From Pedobacter yulinensis (lineage in GTDB: Bacteria > Bacteroidota > Bacteroidia > Sphingobacteriales > Sphingobacteriaceae), in NCBI RefSeq assembly GCF_003029735.1, contig NZ_KZ686268.1:917769-981768 (forward strand): a DNA stretch of 64,000 bases, written 5' to 3'. The first letter of the stretch is position 1. Every line of letters starts with the position of its first letter. The translations under genes and the position numbers were made by a program. The notes beneath the pieces were generated by a model. That model was not told where the DNA came from and searched no databases. It saw only the letters and a program-made list of their open reading frames with translations. Of this stretch, positions 27,078-35,145 are shown piece by piece.

Positions 27078-27626
27078 TTACCTGGCGGGCATGCGCCGGT
27101 GTTTCTGTTTACGCCACACCCAGGGCGCAACAGGCTGTGTATCCTGCCACAAACCGGCGCGCTTTAATCTGGCGGTGGTTTCAAGTGCGGCGTATTGCCG
27201 GCTGTTTGAATACCTGCTGAAATGCCAGGCCATGCCTTGGCGTACCATTTGCTCGTTCACGACGATTTTATCGGCGTTTATAATGGTTGCAATAAGCCGT
27301 TTGTACCGGTCGCGCTTTTCCGGATGCACAGTAACCTGTTGGCCAAAACAAAGCGCCGATAGGGCCTGTTTGGCCTCTTGCCAGAAAGGCTGCCCGCCGC
27401 TGCGTTCGGGCGAGTCGATGTGGCTGAGCCGAACCTTGACCGGCTGGCCGTTATAAAGGATTTCCAGGGTGTCGCCATCAGTAATTCCGGTTACCCGGGC
27501 GGAAAATGGCCGGTCTGGCAGCGTTGGGGAGCTGCCTGGCTTGCGCTGGGCCGGGCAAACATCAGGCGCCAGCCAGAGCAGCAGAAGCAGGAGTGCCGGG
27601 CGGATGATCTTGTCTGGTTTTATCAA
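27078..27626 (-). CDS. Secreted thermonuclease (SNase-like)
   Basis: The 182-aa product starts at a TTG at 27626, giving a signal-like stretch IIRPALLLLLLWLAPD ending near CPAQ; a longer reading with ATG at 27701 would lack a good signal peptide and precede the promoter. The staphylococcal-nuclease core is visible as VTGITDGDTLEI (DGDT), VRLSHIDSPE (Arg66, Glu74) and RDRYKRLIA (Arg110), matching the catalytic Arg-Glu-Arg set. It would cut single- and double-stranded nucleic acids extracellularly or in the periplasm. A perfect -7 element lies at 27655-27648. Confidence 0.85.
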   Translation of the reverse strand: MIKPDKIIRPALLLLLLWLAPDVCPAQRKPGSSPTLPDRPFSARVTGITDGDTLEILYNGQPVKVRLSHIDSPERSGGQPFWQEAKQALSALCFGQQVTVHPEKRDRYKRLIATIINADKIVVNEQMVRQGMAWHFSRYSNSRQYAALETTARLKRAGLWQDTQPVAPWVWRKQKHRRMPAR

Positions 27627-27647
27627 GTGCTTTTCTTTACGGAGGGC

Positions 27648-27655
27648 CAAAGGTA
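27648..27655 (-). promoter_or_regulatory. Perfect -7 element upstream of the thermonuclease gene
   Basis: On the minus strand TACCTTTG matches TAnnTTTG exactly, about 22 nt before the TTG start. No good -33 element at the usual spacing. It supports the short TTG start over the upstream ATG. Confidence 0.45.
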
Positions 27656-27705
27656 AGATCTTTCGCCGAAAGGCAGCAGCCCTTTTGCCGCCGACTGACA
27701 TGCGT

Positions 27706-28426
27706 TTAGCTGTACAGCGCGGCGGTTTGCTGTAGTTGTTCCCGGTAATGGTAAAGTTCGTCAAGGCTGCCGAGCAAGACCCGCTCGCCCAGCATCTTTG
27801 CCATTTTGAAAGATTTCGAGATACTTTTTCGTGCCGTTGAAATGGAAACGGCAAAGAGGTTTGCGATCGTTGTTGTCTAGCAGCACGCCAAAGTAAGATT
27901 GGGTATCCCGCGCGGCGATACGCGTGGCGGGGATTTTCTCGCGCAGAATGGCTTTGACGATATGGAATGCTTCAAGTTCCTCTTCGGTGGTGATGACTTT
28001 TGACCCGTCGACTTGGGCATCAACAGATTTGGCGCTCGTTTCTTCAGGGGCATCGAGCTTGTCATTGATATGCAGGGCTGATTTGAGCCTATCACTGATC
28101 GACTCATTGATAGAGGGGGCCAGCGCTTTACGGCTATAGTACTTGAAGGCAAGCAGGCGGTTAGCGGTAAGCGTTTTGCCGAAAAACCGGTTCACCAGCA
28201 GCCGTACCAGCTCGTCTGAAGGGGCAAGAATCTCCTTTTCAAATTCCTTCCGGATGGCTTTGATGTATTTCAGGTCTTCGGCAGAGTCCAGGATGCTGGC
28301 CAGGTCAAACTGCTGTTTGGTAAAGTTCTCGAGAATTTTGATGGCATTGTTCACTACGAACAGGCGTCTTGTGATGGGCAGGTTGCGGGGCGCATGCTTC
28401 TTGCGCTCGATACCTCCAGGCTTCAA
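27706..28426 (-). pseudogene. Truncated, frameshifted type I restriction endonuclease-like remnant
   Basis: The residual reading frame matches the C-terminal part of HsdR-N-like type I restriction proteins common in Bacteroidota: LASILDSAEDLKYIKAIR, SDELVRLLVNRF, SDRLKSALHIND, TTEEELEAFHIVKAILR, and DTQSYFGVLLDNNDRKPLC. The N-terminal nuclease domain is missing and there is no credible start codon, since only a TTG follows an in-frame stop. Near 27798 the frame shifts: the main frame runs out as KDAGRAGLARQP, while the +1 frame continues with MLGERVLLGSLDELYHY to a stop at 27706, which restores the family's usual C-terminus. So it is truncated and shifted. No methylase or specificity gene is near. 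Confidence 0.85.
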
Positions 28427-28624
28427 CTTAAAAAAATTGTGCGGGCCGATACCATTACGTTGGCTTCAACTGGAAAAGTCTGGTATAAACGCCTGCAGGA
28501 CCGCATTGAGTTTTATACCAGGCCTGGATACCACCCGGTTTACCCCGAAATGGAACTCAAGCCAATCACAGCGTATATCATTGAGCGCCACTGTGGCAAA
28601 CAGGCCGGCAGGCCTGCGCTCGCC

Positions 28625-29230
28625 TCACGCTAAGGCAGAAGAAAGACTGTCGCTATCGTTTGTGTCGGGATAAGTTCCTGATGCGGTCCTGGAAAACAAG
28701 CCGGGATAGTCGGTCACCAAACCTTCAGGGTCAATCTGAACCACGGCCTCGAAATCTTTAGGAACATTTTCATAGCGGTAACTGTCTGCGGAAAGGCAGG
28801 TATACCGCTGGTTAACCGGACGGAGCTCCCCGTTGAGCAGGTCAAAATAAAGAACGCGGATGGTTGCGGCCGCTCCCGGCAGCAAGCCGAGCCGCTTCAC
28901 AGGTAGGGTATTGGTGAAAGGTGTTAACGAAATGTCGACATCTATACAGCCGGCAAACTGAGGCGCAGCGCCATCAGACGATCGCCATTCGCCGGTTTCC
29001 ATGCGCTCAAGATTGTAAGAATCTTGCCTTCCCCGGTGATGCATCTCAATGGCAACCTTTTTGGCTATCCAATCTGCACCGGTTAGGAGGTGGTAATTTG
29101 CCTGGTAGATCTCGTGTTGGTAAAAGCCAATGATGGTCGATTTTACTTCCATTCCGGTTTGCCTGAACCGGATGTAGCAGCGTTCCAGGGAATGGTATTC
29201 CTGTCCGGTCCATAGAATTTCTTTTTGCAT
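28625..29230 (-). CDS. Putative glycolipid-binding family protein (DUF1089)
   Basis: A 201-aa protein matching the putative glycolipid-binding family: ILWTGQEYHSLERCYIR at the N-terminus, VKSTIIGFYQ, YHLLTGADWIAKKV, GCIDVDISLTPFTNTLPV near the middle, and QRYTCLSADSYRYENVP in the C-terminal half. There is no signal peptide. The family name comes from structure-based inference; a true ligand is not established. Neighbours on the same strand are a DoxX-like gene upstream (79 nt) and the restriction remnant downstream. Confidence 0.88.
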   Translation of the reverse strand: MQKEILWTGQEYHSLERCYIRFRQTGMEVKSTIIGFYQHEIYQANYHLLTGADWIAKKVAIEMHHRGRQDSYNLERMETGEWRSSDGAAPQFAGCIDVDISLTPFTNTLPVKRLGLLPGAAATIRVLYFDLLNGELRPVNQRYTCLSADSYRYENVPKDFEAVVQIDPEGLVTDYPGLFSRTASGTYPDTNDSDSLSSALA

Positions 29231-29309
29231 CGTGATTCCTGTTTATAAGTGAACGGATCTTCAGCAGGCAGGAGGTAGGTTTACTGCTTCACTGCACCCG
29301 GTTGTGACC

Positions 29310-29723
29310 TTACTGTTGGCCCCTTGCAGCAGGCCTGTTTCTGGAGGTACTCCAAAGTGCCCAGCACACGAGCAGTGGCTGAAAGAACAGACGGGTAAGC
29401 CGTTTCTGGTCGGTGTCGAGCCCGAAAGCATCGCGGTGGTTCACATACTGGGAAATGTTGCCCGGAAATACGGCAGCAAAAAACGCGGCGGCAACGAGTC
29501 CTGCCGGCTTGCGGTATTGCTTTGGTGCAAACACCAGCGCGGCACCCAATGCAATTTCGGCTATACCGGAGTAAACAACGGTATCATCTTTTTTGAGCGG
29601 AACCCAGTCAGGAACCTGCGCCTGAAAGTCTTTGCGGCCAAAACTAAGGTGACTGGTGCCCGCGAAGACAAGGCTCGCACCCAGGCCAATCCTCGCTATA
29701 TTTTTCAGGGTTTGTTTTTTCAT
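29310..29723 (-). CDS. DoxX-like membrane protein
   Basis: A 137-aa integral membrane protein with four hydrophobic segments: IGLGASLVFAGTSHLSF, IAEIALGAALVFAP, LVAAAFFAAVFPGN and FFQPLLVCWALW. The pattern and the HLSFGRKDF and QYVNHRDAFG stretches match DoxX-like proteins. Function is not established for this branch; related proteins are linked to redox or membrane stress. It lies 106 nt after the GluQ-type gene on the same strand. Confidence 0.8.
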   Translation of the reverse strand: MKKQTLKNIARIGLGASLVFAGTSHLSFGRKDFQAQVPDWVPLKKDDTVVYSGIAEIALGAALVFAPKQYRKPAGLVAAAFFAAVFPGNISQYVNHRDAFGLDTDQKRLTRLFFQPLLVCWALWSTSRNRPAARGQQ

Positions 29724-29829
29724 GGCTTTTTACGGAAACCCGGACAAAGACCGTTCCACGTACCTGCGGCCGCAACGCAGACAGGCCGTTTTCGCAGCGA
29801 TGGTATTGGCGCGGCTGTGTTGTCTGGGA

Positions 29830-30744
29830 TTAGCCTGGGTTAGAAGAACAGGACCAAAGCGCCTGAGTGTTGAAATCGTGCCAGTGGCGGGGCTGCGTCT
29901 GAAGTCCGGCAGCTGCTGCAATCAGACCATAGACCTGAGGCGCAGACAAACCGCCGCGGCGCAGGTGTTGAACAGATGTTGAGCCGGCCGACTTGGAGAG
30001 TTTCGCGCCCTGTCTGTCAGACAACAGCGGGTGGTGTACGAACGTGGTGTTCAGGAACGTACTGGCTTCTAAAGCCCGGGCCAGGTAAAGCTGGGCGAGG
30101 GTCGAATCCCGGAGGTCTTCGCCACGAACGATTAAATCAACACCGAAATGAAGGTCATCGGCCAGTGAAGCCAGTTGATAAGCCGGAAAACCATCTTTTT
30201 TCCGCACCACGAAATCCCGTTGGCTCAGGGGCAGGGTGGCCTGACGTATTCCCGAAGGTTCAGCAACCTGGAGAACGAGCGAATGGTCGGTACGCATCCG
30301 CCAGGCAACACCTTCGGCGCCAAACGGCAGCTCTTTGTTGCGGCAGGTTCCGGGATAAACGCCGTTTGGGCTGGCACTCAGAATTGCTTTCCTGGAGCAG
30401 TTACAGGCAAACAGCAAGCCGGCCGACCGCAGCCTGGACAGCAGGTTGTTGTAAAGGTCTAATCTGTGCAGTTGGGAATAAATCGCTTGGAGCCCGGTAA
30501 CATGCTGCGGTCCTTCATCGAACGGAATGTCGAGAAAATGGAGGGTTTCAAAGATGTCTTCCAGGTAGACCGGATCTACACGTTGCTGGTCCAGGTCATC
30601 GATGCGAAGCAGGATGCGTGCACCCAGGTGGCGTGACAGCGCGGCGGTCAGCGCAAAGTTGTATGCATTACCCAGGTGCAAAAAGCCGCTGGGTGTCGGG
30701 GCGATGCGGCTGCGCTCAAATCGGCCTGGTGCTGGACGGTACAT
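29830..30744 (-). CDS. gluQ: Glutamyl-Q tRNA(Asp) synthetase-like protein
   Basis: A 304-aa class I aminoacyl-tRNA synthetase catalytic domain without an anticodon-binding domain, the length typical of GluQ. The HIGH-like motif is APTPSGFLHLGN (15-26) and the KMSKS-like motif is AKLSKS (247-252). The zinc site of GluQ is visible as Cys114, Cys116, Tyr130 and Cys134 (FACNCS and YPGTC). Such enzymes attach glutamate to queuosine 34 of tRNA(Asp). The C-terminus, about 40 residues rich in Gln and Ser, is less conserved. The AlkA-type gene is divergent 106 bp away. Confidence 0.9.
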   Translation of the reverse strand: MYRPAPGRFERSRIAPTPSGFLHLGNAYNFALTAALSRHLGARILLRIDDLDQQRVDPVYLEDIFETLHFLDIPFDEGPQHVTGLQAIYSQLHRLDLYNNLLSRLRSAGLLFACNCSRKAILSASPNGVYPGTCRNKELPFGAEGVAWRMRTDHSLVLQVAEPSGIRQATLPLSQRDFVVRKKDGFPAYQLASLADDLHFGVDLIVRGEDLRDSTLAQLYLARALEASTFLNTTFVHHPLLSDRQGAKLSKSAGSTSVQHLRRGGLSAPQVYGLIAAAAGLQTQPRHWHDFNTQALWSCSSNPG

Positions 30745-30850
30745 GTGTCTGTGGCGGCATAGTTTTGACCGGCTAATGTACAGGTTCGCCCGCAGGTTAT
30801 CAACCGTCCGGTCGGTGACTTCTGCTTCTGATTGTTTATTTTGCAGCCGT

Positions 30851-31486
30851 ATGATCAGAACATTTTCAGCCGCCGGCTACAGAGACCTGTGCGATGATCT
30901 TGCAGCACGTGATCGCGACCTTCGGCGTGTGCTGGAAAACTTCGGTTACCCGCCCATGTGGACCCGTCCGAATACATTCGAAACGCTGGTCCACATTATC
31001 CTGGAACAACAGGTTTCACTGGCATCGGCATTGGCGGCACTGAACAAGCTCAGGCAGCAGTTGGGTACGGTAGCCCCCGAAGCGTTTCTGCAACTGAGCG
31101 ATGAAACCCTTCGCGCCTGTTATTTCAGCCGGCAAAAGACTGCGTATGTCAGGATCCTGGCCGAGGCGCTCGTAAGCGGTGCGGTCAGTCTTCACGAAAT
31201 GGAACAGCTGCCGGATGAAGAAGTTCGCAAGCGGCTCGGGGCGCTGAAGGGCATAGGGAACTGGACCATCGATGTCTACCTCATGTTTGCCTTACAGCGC
31301 GTCGATCTGTTCCCTGTGGGCGACCTGGCTGCCGTTAATGCCATGAAGACCCTGAAAAGCCTGCCGCGGGAAACCAAACGTGATACGCTTACTGGGCTGG
31401 CAGGCGGTTGGGCGCCGTACCGTACGGTCGCCACGATGATCCTTTGGCACTTTTACCTGAGCAGCCGTAAGCCCGCGCGCCGATAG
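30851..31486 (+). CDS. DNA-3-methyladenine glycosylase II (AlkA family)
   Basis: A 211-aa base-excision repair enzyme. The helix-hairpin-helix is LGALKGIGNWTIDVY (129-143), and the catalytic aspartate is D158 in FPVGDLAAV. FETLVHIILEQQVSLASA (43-60) is the usual first-helix block of HhH-GPD proteins. It removes alkylated bases. I chose the ATG at 30851; a longer frame upstream overlaps the divergent gluQ gene and is not credible. TATTTTG just upstream resembles a -7 element with a one-base-short spacer. Confidence 0.92.
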   Translation: MIRTFSAAGYRDLCDDLAARDRDLRRVLENFGYPPMWTRPNTFETLVHIILEQQVSLASALAALNKLRQQLGTVAPEAFLQLSDETLRACYFSRQKTAYVRILAEALVSGAVSLHEMEQLPDEEVRKRLGALKGIGNWTIDVYLMFALQRVDLFPVGDLAAVNAMKTLKSLPRETKRDTLTGLAGGWAPYRTVATMILWHFYLSSRKPARR

Positions 31487-31871
31487 CGCGCTGGTTAGTC
31501 GCTGAACCTTGCATGCGGCAGTTCCTCCAAGATCAGCAAAGAGCCGGCTTTATCCCCGTCTTTTCTGAAACATAACCCTGTCTTAACTTCTCTTTTACAC
31601 GCGGCCGGCAGTTTTGCGGCGGCTTAGGGATGCTACTGAACACCTCGTAACTGGAAACGAAACGAAATTTCGTTTTGTTCTGATTAGTTGCAGAAAGTCA
31701 CGCAAAAAGTTATAAATTCAACTTTTCGGAATAAAACGCTCTCAGTTTTACAGCTTTTCTCTGGCATTCAGGGCCAGGGAACCAGCAAACTGCAGGTGTG
31801 TAAAGCACCTTAACCATAGAAATTAAACCACAAATCACTATACGGGCAGTGCCCGGTTAATTTTTAGACCT
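31487..31871 (+). promoter_or_regulatory. Long leader of the first SusC/SusD operon (385 bp)
   Basis: No gene is visible here. The region is AT-rich near the SusC start and contains a 16-bp palindrome at 31660-31675. A T-rich stretch and the sequence TTATAAATTCAAC around 31710-31725 could hold a promoter, but I see no clean TAnnTTTG. The length suits regulated transcription. Confidence 0.4.
31660..31675. repeat. 16-bp perfect palindrome upstream of SusC
   Basis: AAACGAAATTTCGTTT is its own reverse complement and is preceded by a short direct repeat of GAAAC. Such a palindrome is a candidate operator for a dimeric regulator, about 200 bp before the SusC start. The regulator is unknown. Confidence 0.55.
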
Positions 31872-34800
31872 ATGATTAAACCACTATTTGTAAAATGGCC
31901 CGGAATGGTCCTGATGCTGCTTTTGCTTTTTGGCAACCTGTATGCACAAACGCCGGGTGGTACCATTCAAGGTACCGTAAAAGATGAAAAAGCCGAGGTT
32001 CTGGTCGGGGCAACGGTGCGTGCCGAGCGGGCCGGATCTGCCAGTCGCACGGTGACCACCAATGCCAGCGGAACCTACAGCCTGACCGGCCTTGCGCCAG
32101 GAACGTACACGCTGAACTTCATCTACGTCGGGTACAAGTCGAAGCAGATCCCGAATGTGCAGGTGCAGAACGGTGCGCAGGTAACCCATTCGGTCGAATT
32201 GGAAGTAAACGGCTCAGACCTGAACGACGTTGTCGTGGTGGGTTACGGTACGCAGAAAAAGGCGAACCTGACCGGCGCCGTTAGCCAGTTAGATGGGAAG
32301 GCGCTGGAGAACCGCCCGGTGGCCAATATTACGCAGGCTTTGCAGGGAGCCATACCGAACGTGAATGTGACGTTTGGTTCAGGCGGGGGCCGGCCCGGTG
32401 CCGAGGGATCGGTTAATGTACGGGGCTACGCTTCGATCAACGGTGCAAATGCCGGTCCGCTCATCCTGATAGACGGAGTTCCCGGTACCCTGAACAACAT
32501 CAACTCGCATGATGTGGAAAGCATTACCGTGCTTAAAGATGCGGGTGCGGCGGCCATTTATGGCGCCAGAGCCGCTTTCGGAGTGATGCTTGTAACAACG
32601 AAAAGCGGTAAATCAGGTGCTGTCAAAATCGATTACCGCACCAACTTTGGCTGGGGCACACCGACGGTAAGCACAGATTTCATGACCAGCGGTTATGATG
32701 CCGCTTTGCTGAACGACGAAGCCTTCAGGCGTGCTACCGGCAACAGTTATACCGGTTACACACAGGATGATTATGCAGAATTGCTTAAACGTAAGACCGA
32801 TCCCAGTTTGCCCAGTGTGGTTATACAAAACCGGAACGGCAAGAACCAGTATGTTTATTATGGAAACACCGACTGGTACCATGTCATTTACCGCGACTGG
32901 CAGCCAAACATGGAGCATGCACTAAGCATGAATGGCGGAACAGACAAGCTCAATTTTTTCCTGTCGGGCCGCATGTACCAGAAAGACGGCATGATGAAAG
33001 TGCTTACAGATAAGTACAAAATGTACAACCTGCGCAGCAAGGTCAGCGCCGAGATTACAAGTTGGCTCCGCGTTACAAACAATACGCAATTCAACTTTAA
33101 CAGTTATACATACCCCGGCTTTCAGACAGATGAGAACGGCAATCAGAATTTCGTATCGCCAACCGTTCATGCTCTGCCTTCTTACGTGCCGACCAATCCC
33201 GACGGCACAGCTACTTATCAAACCCAGTTGAACAGTTATTCGATCGGCGATGGCGTGTATGCCGATCTGCAGCATGGCAAGTCGAGAGGCCGTCGCAATG
33301 AAACGGAATTTATCAACAACCTGCAGGCGGTTTTTTCGCTTGCAAAGGGACTGCATGTAACCGGCAATTATTCCTACAGTTACACACCAACATTCCTGAC
33401 CAACCGCCGTACCATTGCCCCCTGGTCAATTTATCCTGGCGTTGTTGACCAGTTCGGTTTTGACCAGCTGGCAGAGACAAATTATACCACGAACTACAAT
33501 GTTCTGAACGTGTTTGGCGACTACCAGCGCTCATTCGGGCAGAACAATTTTAAGATTACCCTGGGCTATAACCAGGAGCACAGCTCTTACAAGCGCAATT
33601 ACGGATTAGGCACCAACCTCGTTTCTGAGGACCTGAACGACCTCAACCTCGCTACCGGCGACATGACCGTAAGCGGTGGCGCAAACAGCTGGGCCCTGAA
33701 GGGTGGTTTTGCACGTATTAACTATGATTACAAGGGCAGGTACCTGGTCGAATTGAATGGCCGTTATGACGGTACCTCGCGGTTCCCTGCCGGCAACCGC
33801 TACGGTTTCTTCCCGTCAGTGTCAGCGGGATGGCGCCTGAGCGAAGAGTCTTTTTTTGAAGGACTCAAGCAGCAGATTAACGAGTTCAAGCTGCGCGGCT
33901 CATATGGCGAACTGGGCAACCAGGGCGAGGCAGCGGTGTACGGATACATTCCGCTGCTTGGCCGCGGTACAGCGAACTACATTACAGACGACCAGAAAAC
34001 GCAATATCTTTCTGTGCCAACACCGATCGCTGCCGGGCTGACCTGGGAACGCACCCGTACGCTTGACATTGGTGTAGACCTGGTCGCTTTTAAAAACCGC
34101 TTTAACCTTACTTTCGACTGGTACCGCAGGCAGACTTTAGATATGCTGATTCCCGGCAAAACGCTGCCTGCAGTTTTTGGCGCGGCCTCGCCAAGACAGA
34201 ATGCGGCCGACCTGGAAAACCGCGGCTGGGAGATCGCAGCCGGCTGGTCAGACCAGTTCAAAGTAGCCGGGAAACCTTTTTCGTATGATTTCAACGTTTC
34301 GCTGGCCGATTCGAAAGCAAAAATCACGCGCTTCGACAATCCCTCGTTCCTGCTGAATGATTTCTTTGTAGGCAGTGGTGTGGGTGATATTTGGGGCTAC
34401 CGTGTAGATGGGTATTTTGCCTCAGACGCAGAAGCTGCCGCCTGGAAGATCAATCAGGACTATGTGAACAAACAGCGTTTGGCTGCCCCCGGAGAATGGT
34501 CCAGACTGAAAGGCGGCGACCTGAAATTCATCGACCTGAACGGCGACGGTAAGGTTGATGCCGGAAAAAACACCCTTGGCGACCCGGGCGACCAGGCCGT
34601 AATTGGCAATACCCTTCCCCGGTATAATTTCGGCGTCAGGCTGGGTGCAAACTGGAACGGCTTCGGCATTTCTGCTTTCTTTCAGGGCATTGGCAAACAG
34701 AACTGGTACCCCGGTGCAAACGCCGATAAGTTCTGGGGCCCTTATTCCCGCCCTTACTATTCTTTTGTGCCTGAAAACTTCGCTGCAGATGTCTGGACAC

Positions 34801-35129
34801 CTGAGAACCCAAATGCTTATTATCCGCTGCTGAGGGGTTATGATGCCCTGAACGACCGCGGCTCGCTGAATGTGAAAAATGACCGTTACCTGCAAGACCT
34901 GGCTTACATCAGGCTCAAGAACCTGATGGTCAGTTACACGCTGCCGGTCACTTTTGTAAAGAAACTTTCGCTCTCCCAGGTTATGATCTATGCCAGCGGC
35001 GACAACCTGTGGACAGCAACGAAACTGCGGTCTGACTACATTGATCCCGAGCAGGCTTCGCAGGAAACGAACGGACGGATTTACCCGTATTCCAAAACCT
35101 ATTCGTTTGGCCTTAATGTATCCTTTTAA
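31872..35129 (+). CDS. SusC/RagA family TonB-linked outer membrane protein
   Basis: A 1085-aa outer-membrane nutrient importer. It has a signal peptide (MVLMLLLLFGNLYAQ region, residues about 12-26), a carboxypeptidase-like regulatory domain (GTIQGTVKDEKAE to VNGSDLN, about 30-117), a TonB-box/plug start at DVVVVGYGTQKKANLTGAV, VRGYASING and LKDAGAAAIYGARAAFGV in the plug, and a long beta barrel ending in the aromatic YSFGLNVSF. It imports a large substrate, usually an oligosaccharide, with energy from TonB. SusD follows 16 nt downstream. No anti-sigma-interacting signalling domain is visible, so control differs from FecR/ECF-coupled SusC proteins. Confidence 0.95.
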   Translation: MIKPLFVKWPGMVLMLLLLFGNLYAQTPGGTIQGTVKDEKAEVLVGATVRAERAGSASRTVTTNASGTYSLTGLAPGTYTLNFIYVGYKSKQIPNVQVQNGAQVTHSVELEVNGSDLNDVVVVGYGTQKKANLTGAVSQLDGKALENRPVANITQALQGAIPNVNVTFGSGGGRPGAEGSVNVRGYASINGANAGPLILIDGVPGTLNNINSHDVESITVLKDAGAAAIYGARAAFGVMLVTTKSGKSGAVKIDYRTNFGWGTPTVSTDFMTSGYDAALLNDEAFRRATGNSYTGYTQDDYAELLKRKTDPSLPSVVIQNRNGKNQYVYYGNTDWYHVIYRDWQPNMEHALSMNGGTDKLNFFLSGRMYQKDGMMKVLTDKYKMYNLRSKVSAEITSWLRVTNNTQFNFNSYTYPGFQTDENGNQNFVSPTVHALPSYVPTNPDGTATYQTQLNSYSIGDGVYADLQHGKSRGRRNETEFINNLQAVFSLAKGLHVTGNYSYSYTPTFLTNRRTIAPWSIYPGVVDQFGFDQLAETNYTTNYNVLNVFGDYQRSFGQNNFKITLGYNQEHSSYKRNYGLGTNLVSEDLNDLNLATGDMTVSGGANSWALKGGFARINYDYKGRYLVELNGRYDGTSRFPAGNRYGFFPSVSAGWRLSEESFFEGLKQQINEFKLRGSYGELGNQGEAAVYGYIPLLGRGTANYITDDQKTQYLSVPTPIAAGLTWERTRTLDIGVDLVAFKNRFNLTFDWYRRQTLDMLIPGKTLPAVFGAASPRQNAADLENRGWEIAAGWSDQFKVAGKPFSYDFNVSLADSKAKITRFDNPSFLLNDFFVGSGVGDIWGYRVDGYFASDAEAAAWKINQDYVNKQRLAAPGEWSRLKGGDLKFIDLNGDGKVDAGKNTLGDPGDQAVIGNTLPRYNFGVRLGANWNGFGISAFFQGIGKQNWYPGANADKFWGPYSRPYYSFVPENFAADVWTPENPNAYYPLLRGYDALNDRGSLNVKNDRYLQDLAYIRLKNLMVSYTLPVTFVKKLSLSQVMIYASGDNLWTATKLRSDYIDPEQASQETNGRIYPYSKTYSFGLNVSF

Positions 35130-35145
35130 TTCCAACAGAACCACC

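Noticed and set aside
28394..28633. Plus-strand 79-codon open frame beside the restriction remnant
   Set aside because: No recognisable family and it overlaps both the remnant and the glycolipid-binding gene; possible relic only.
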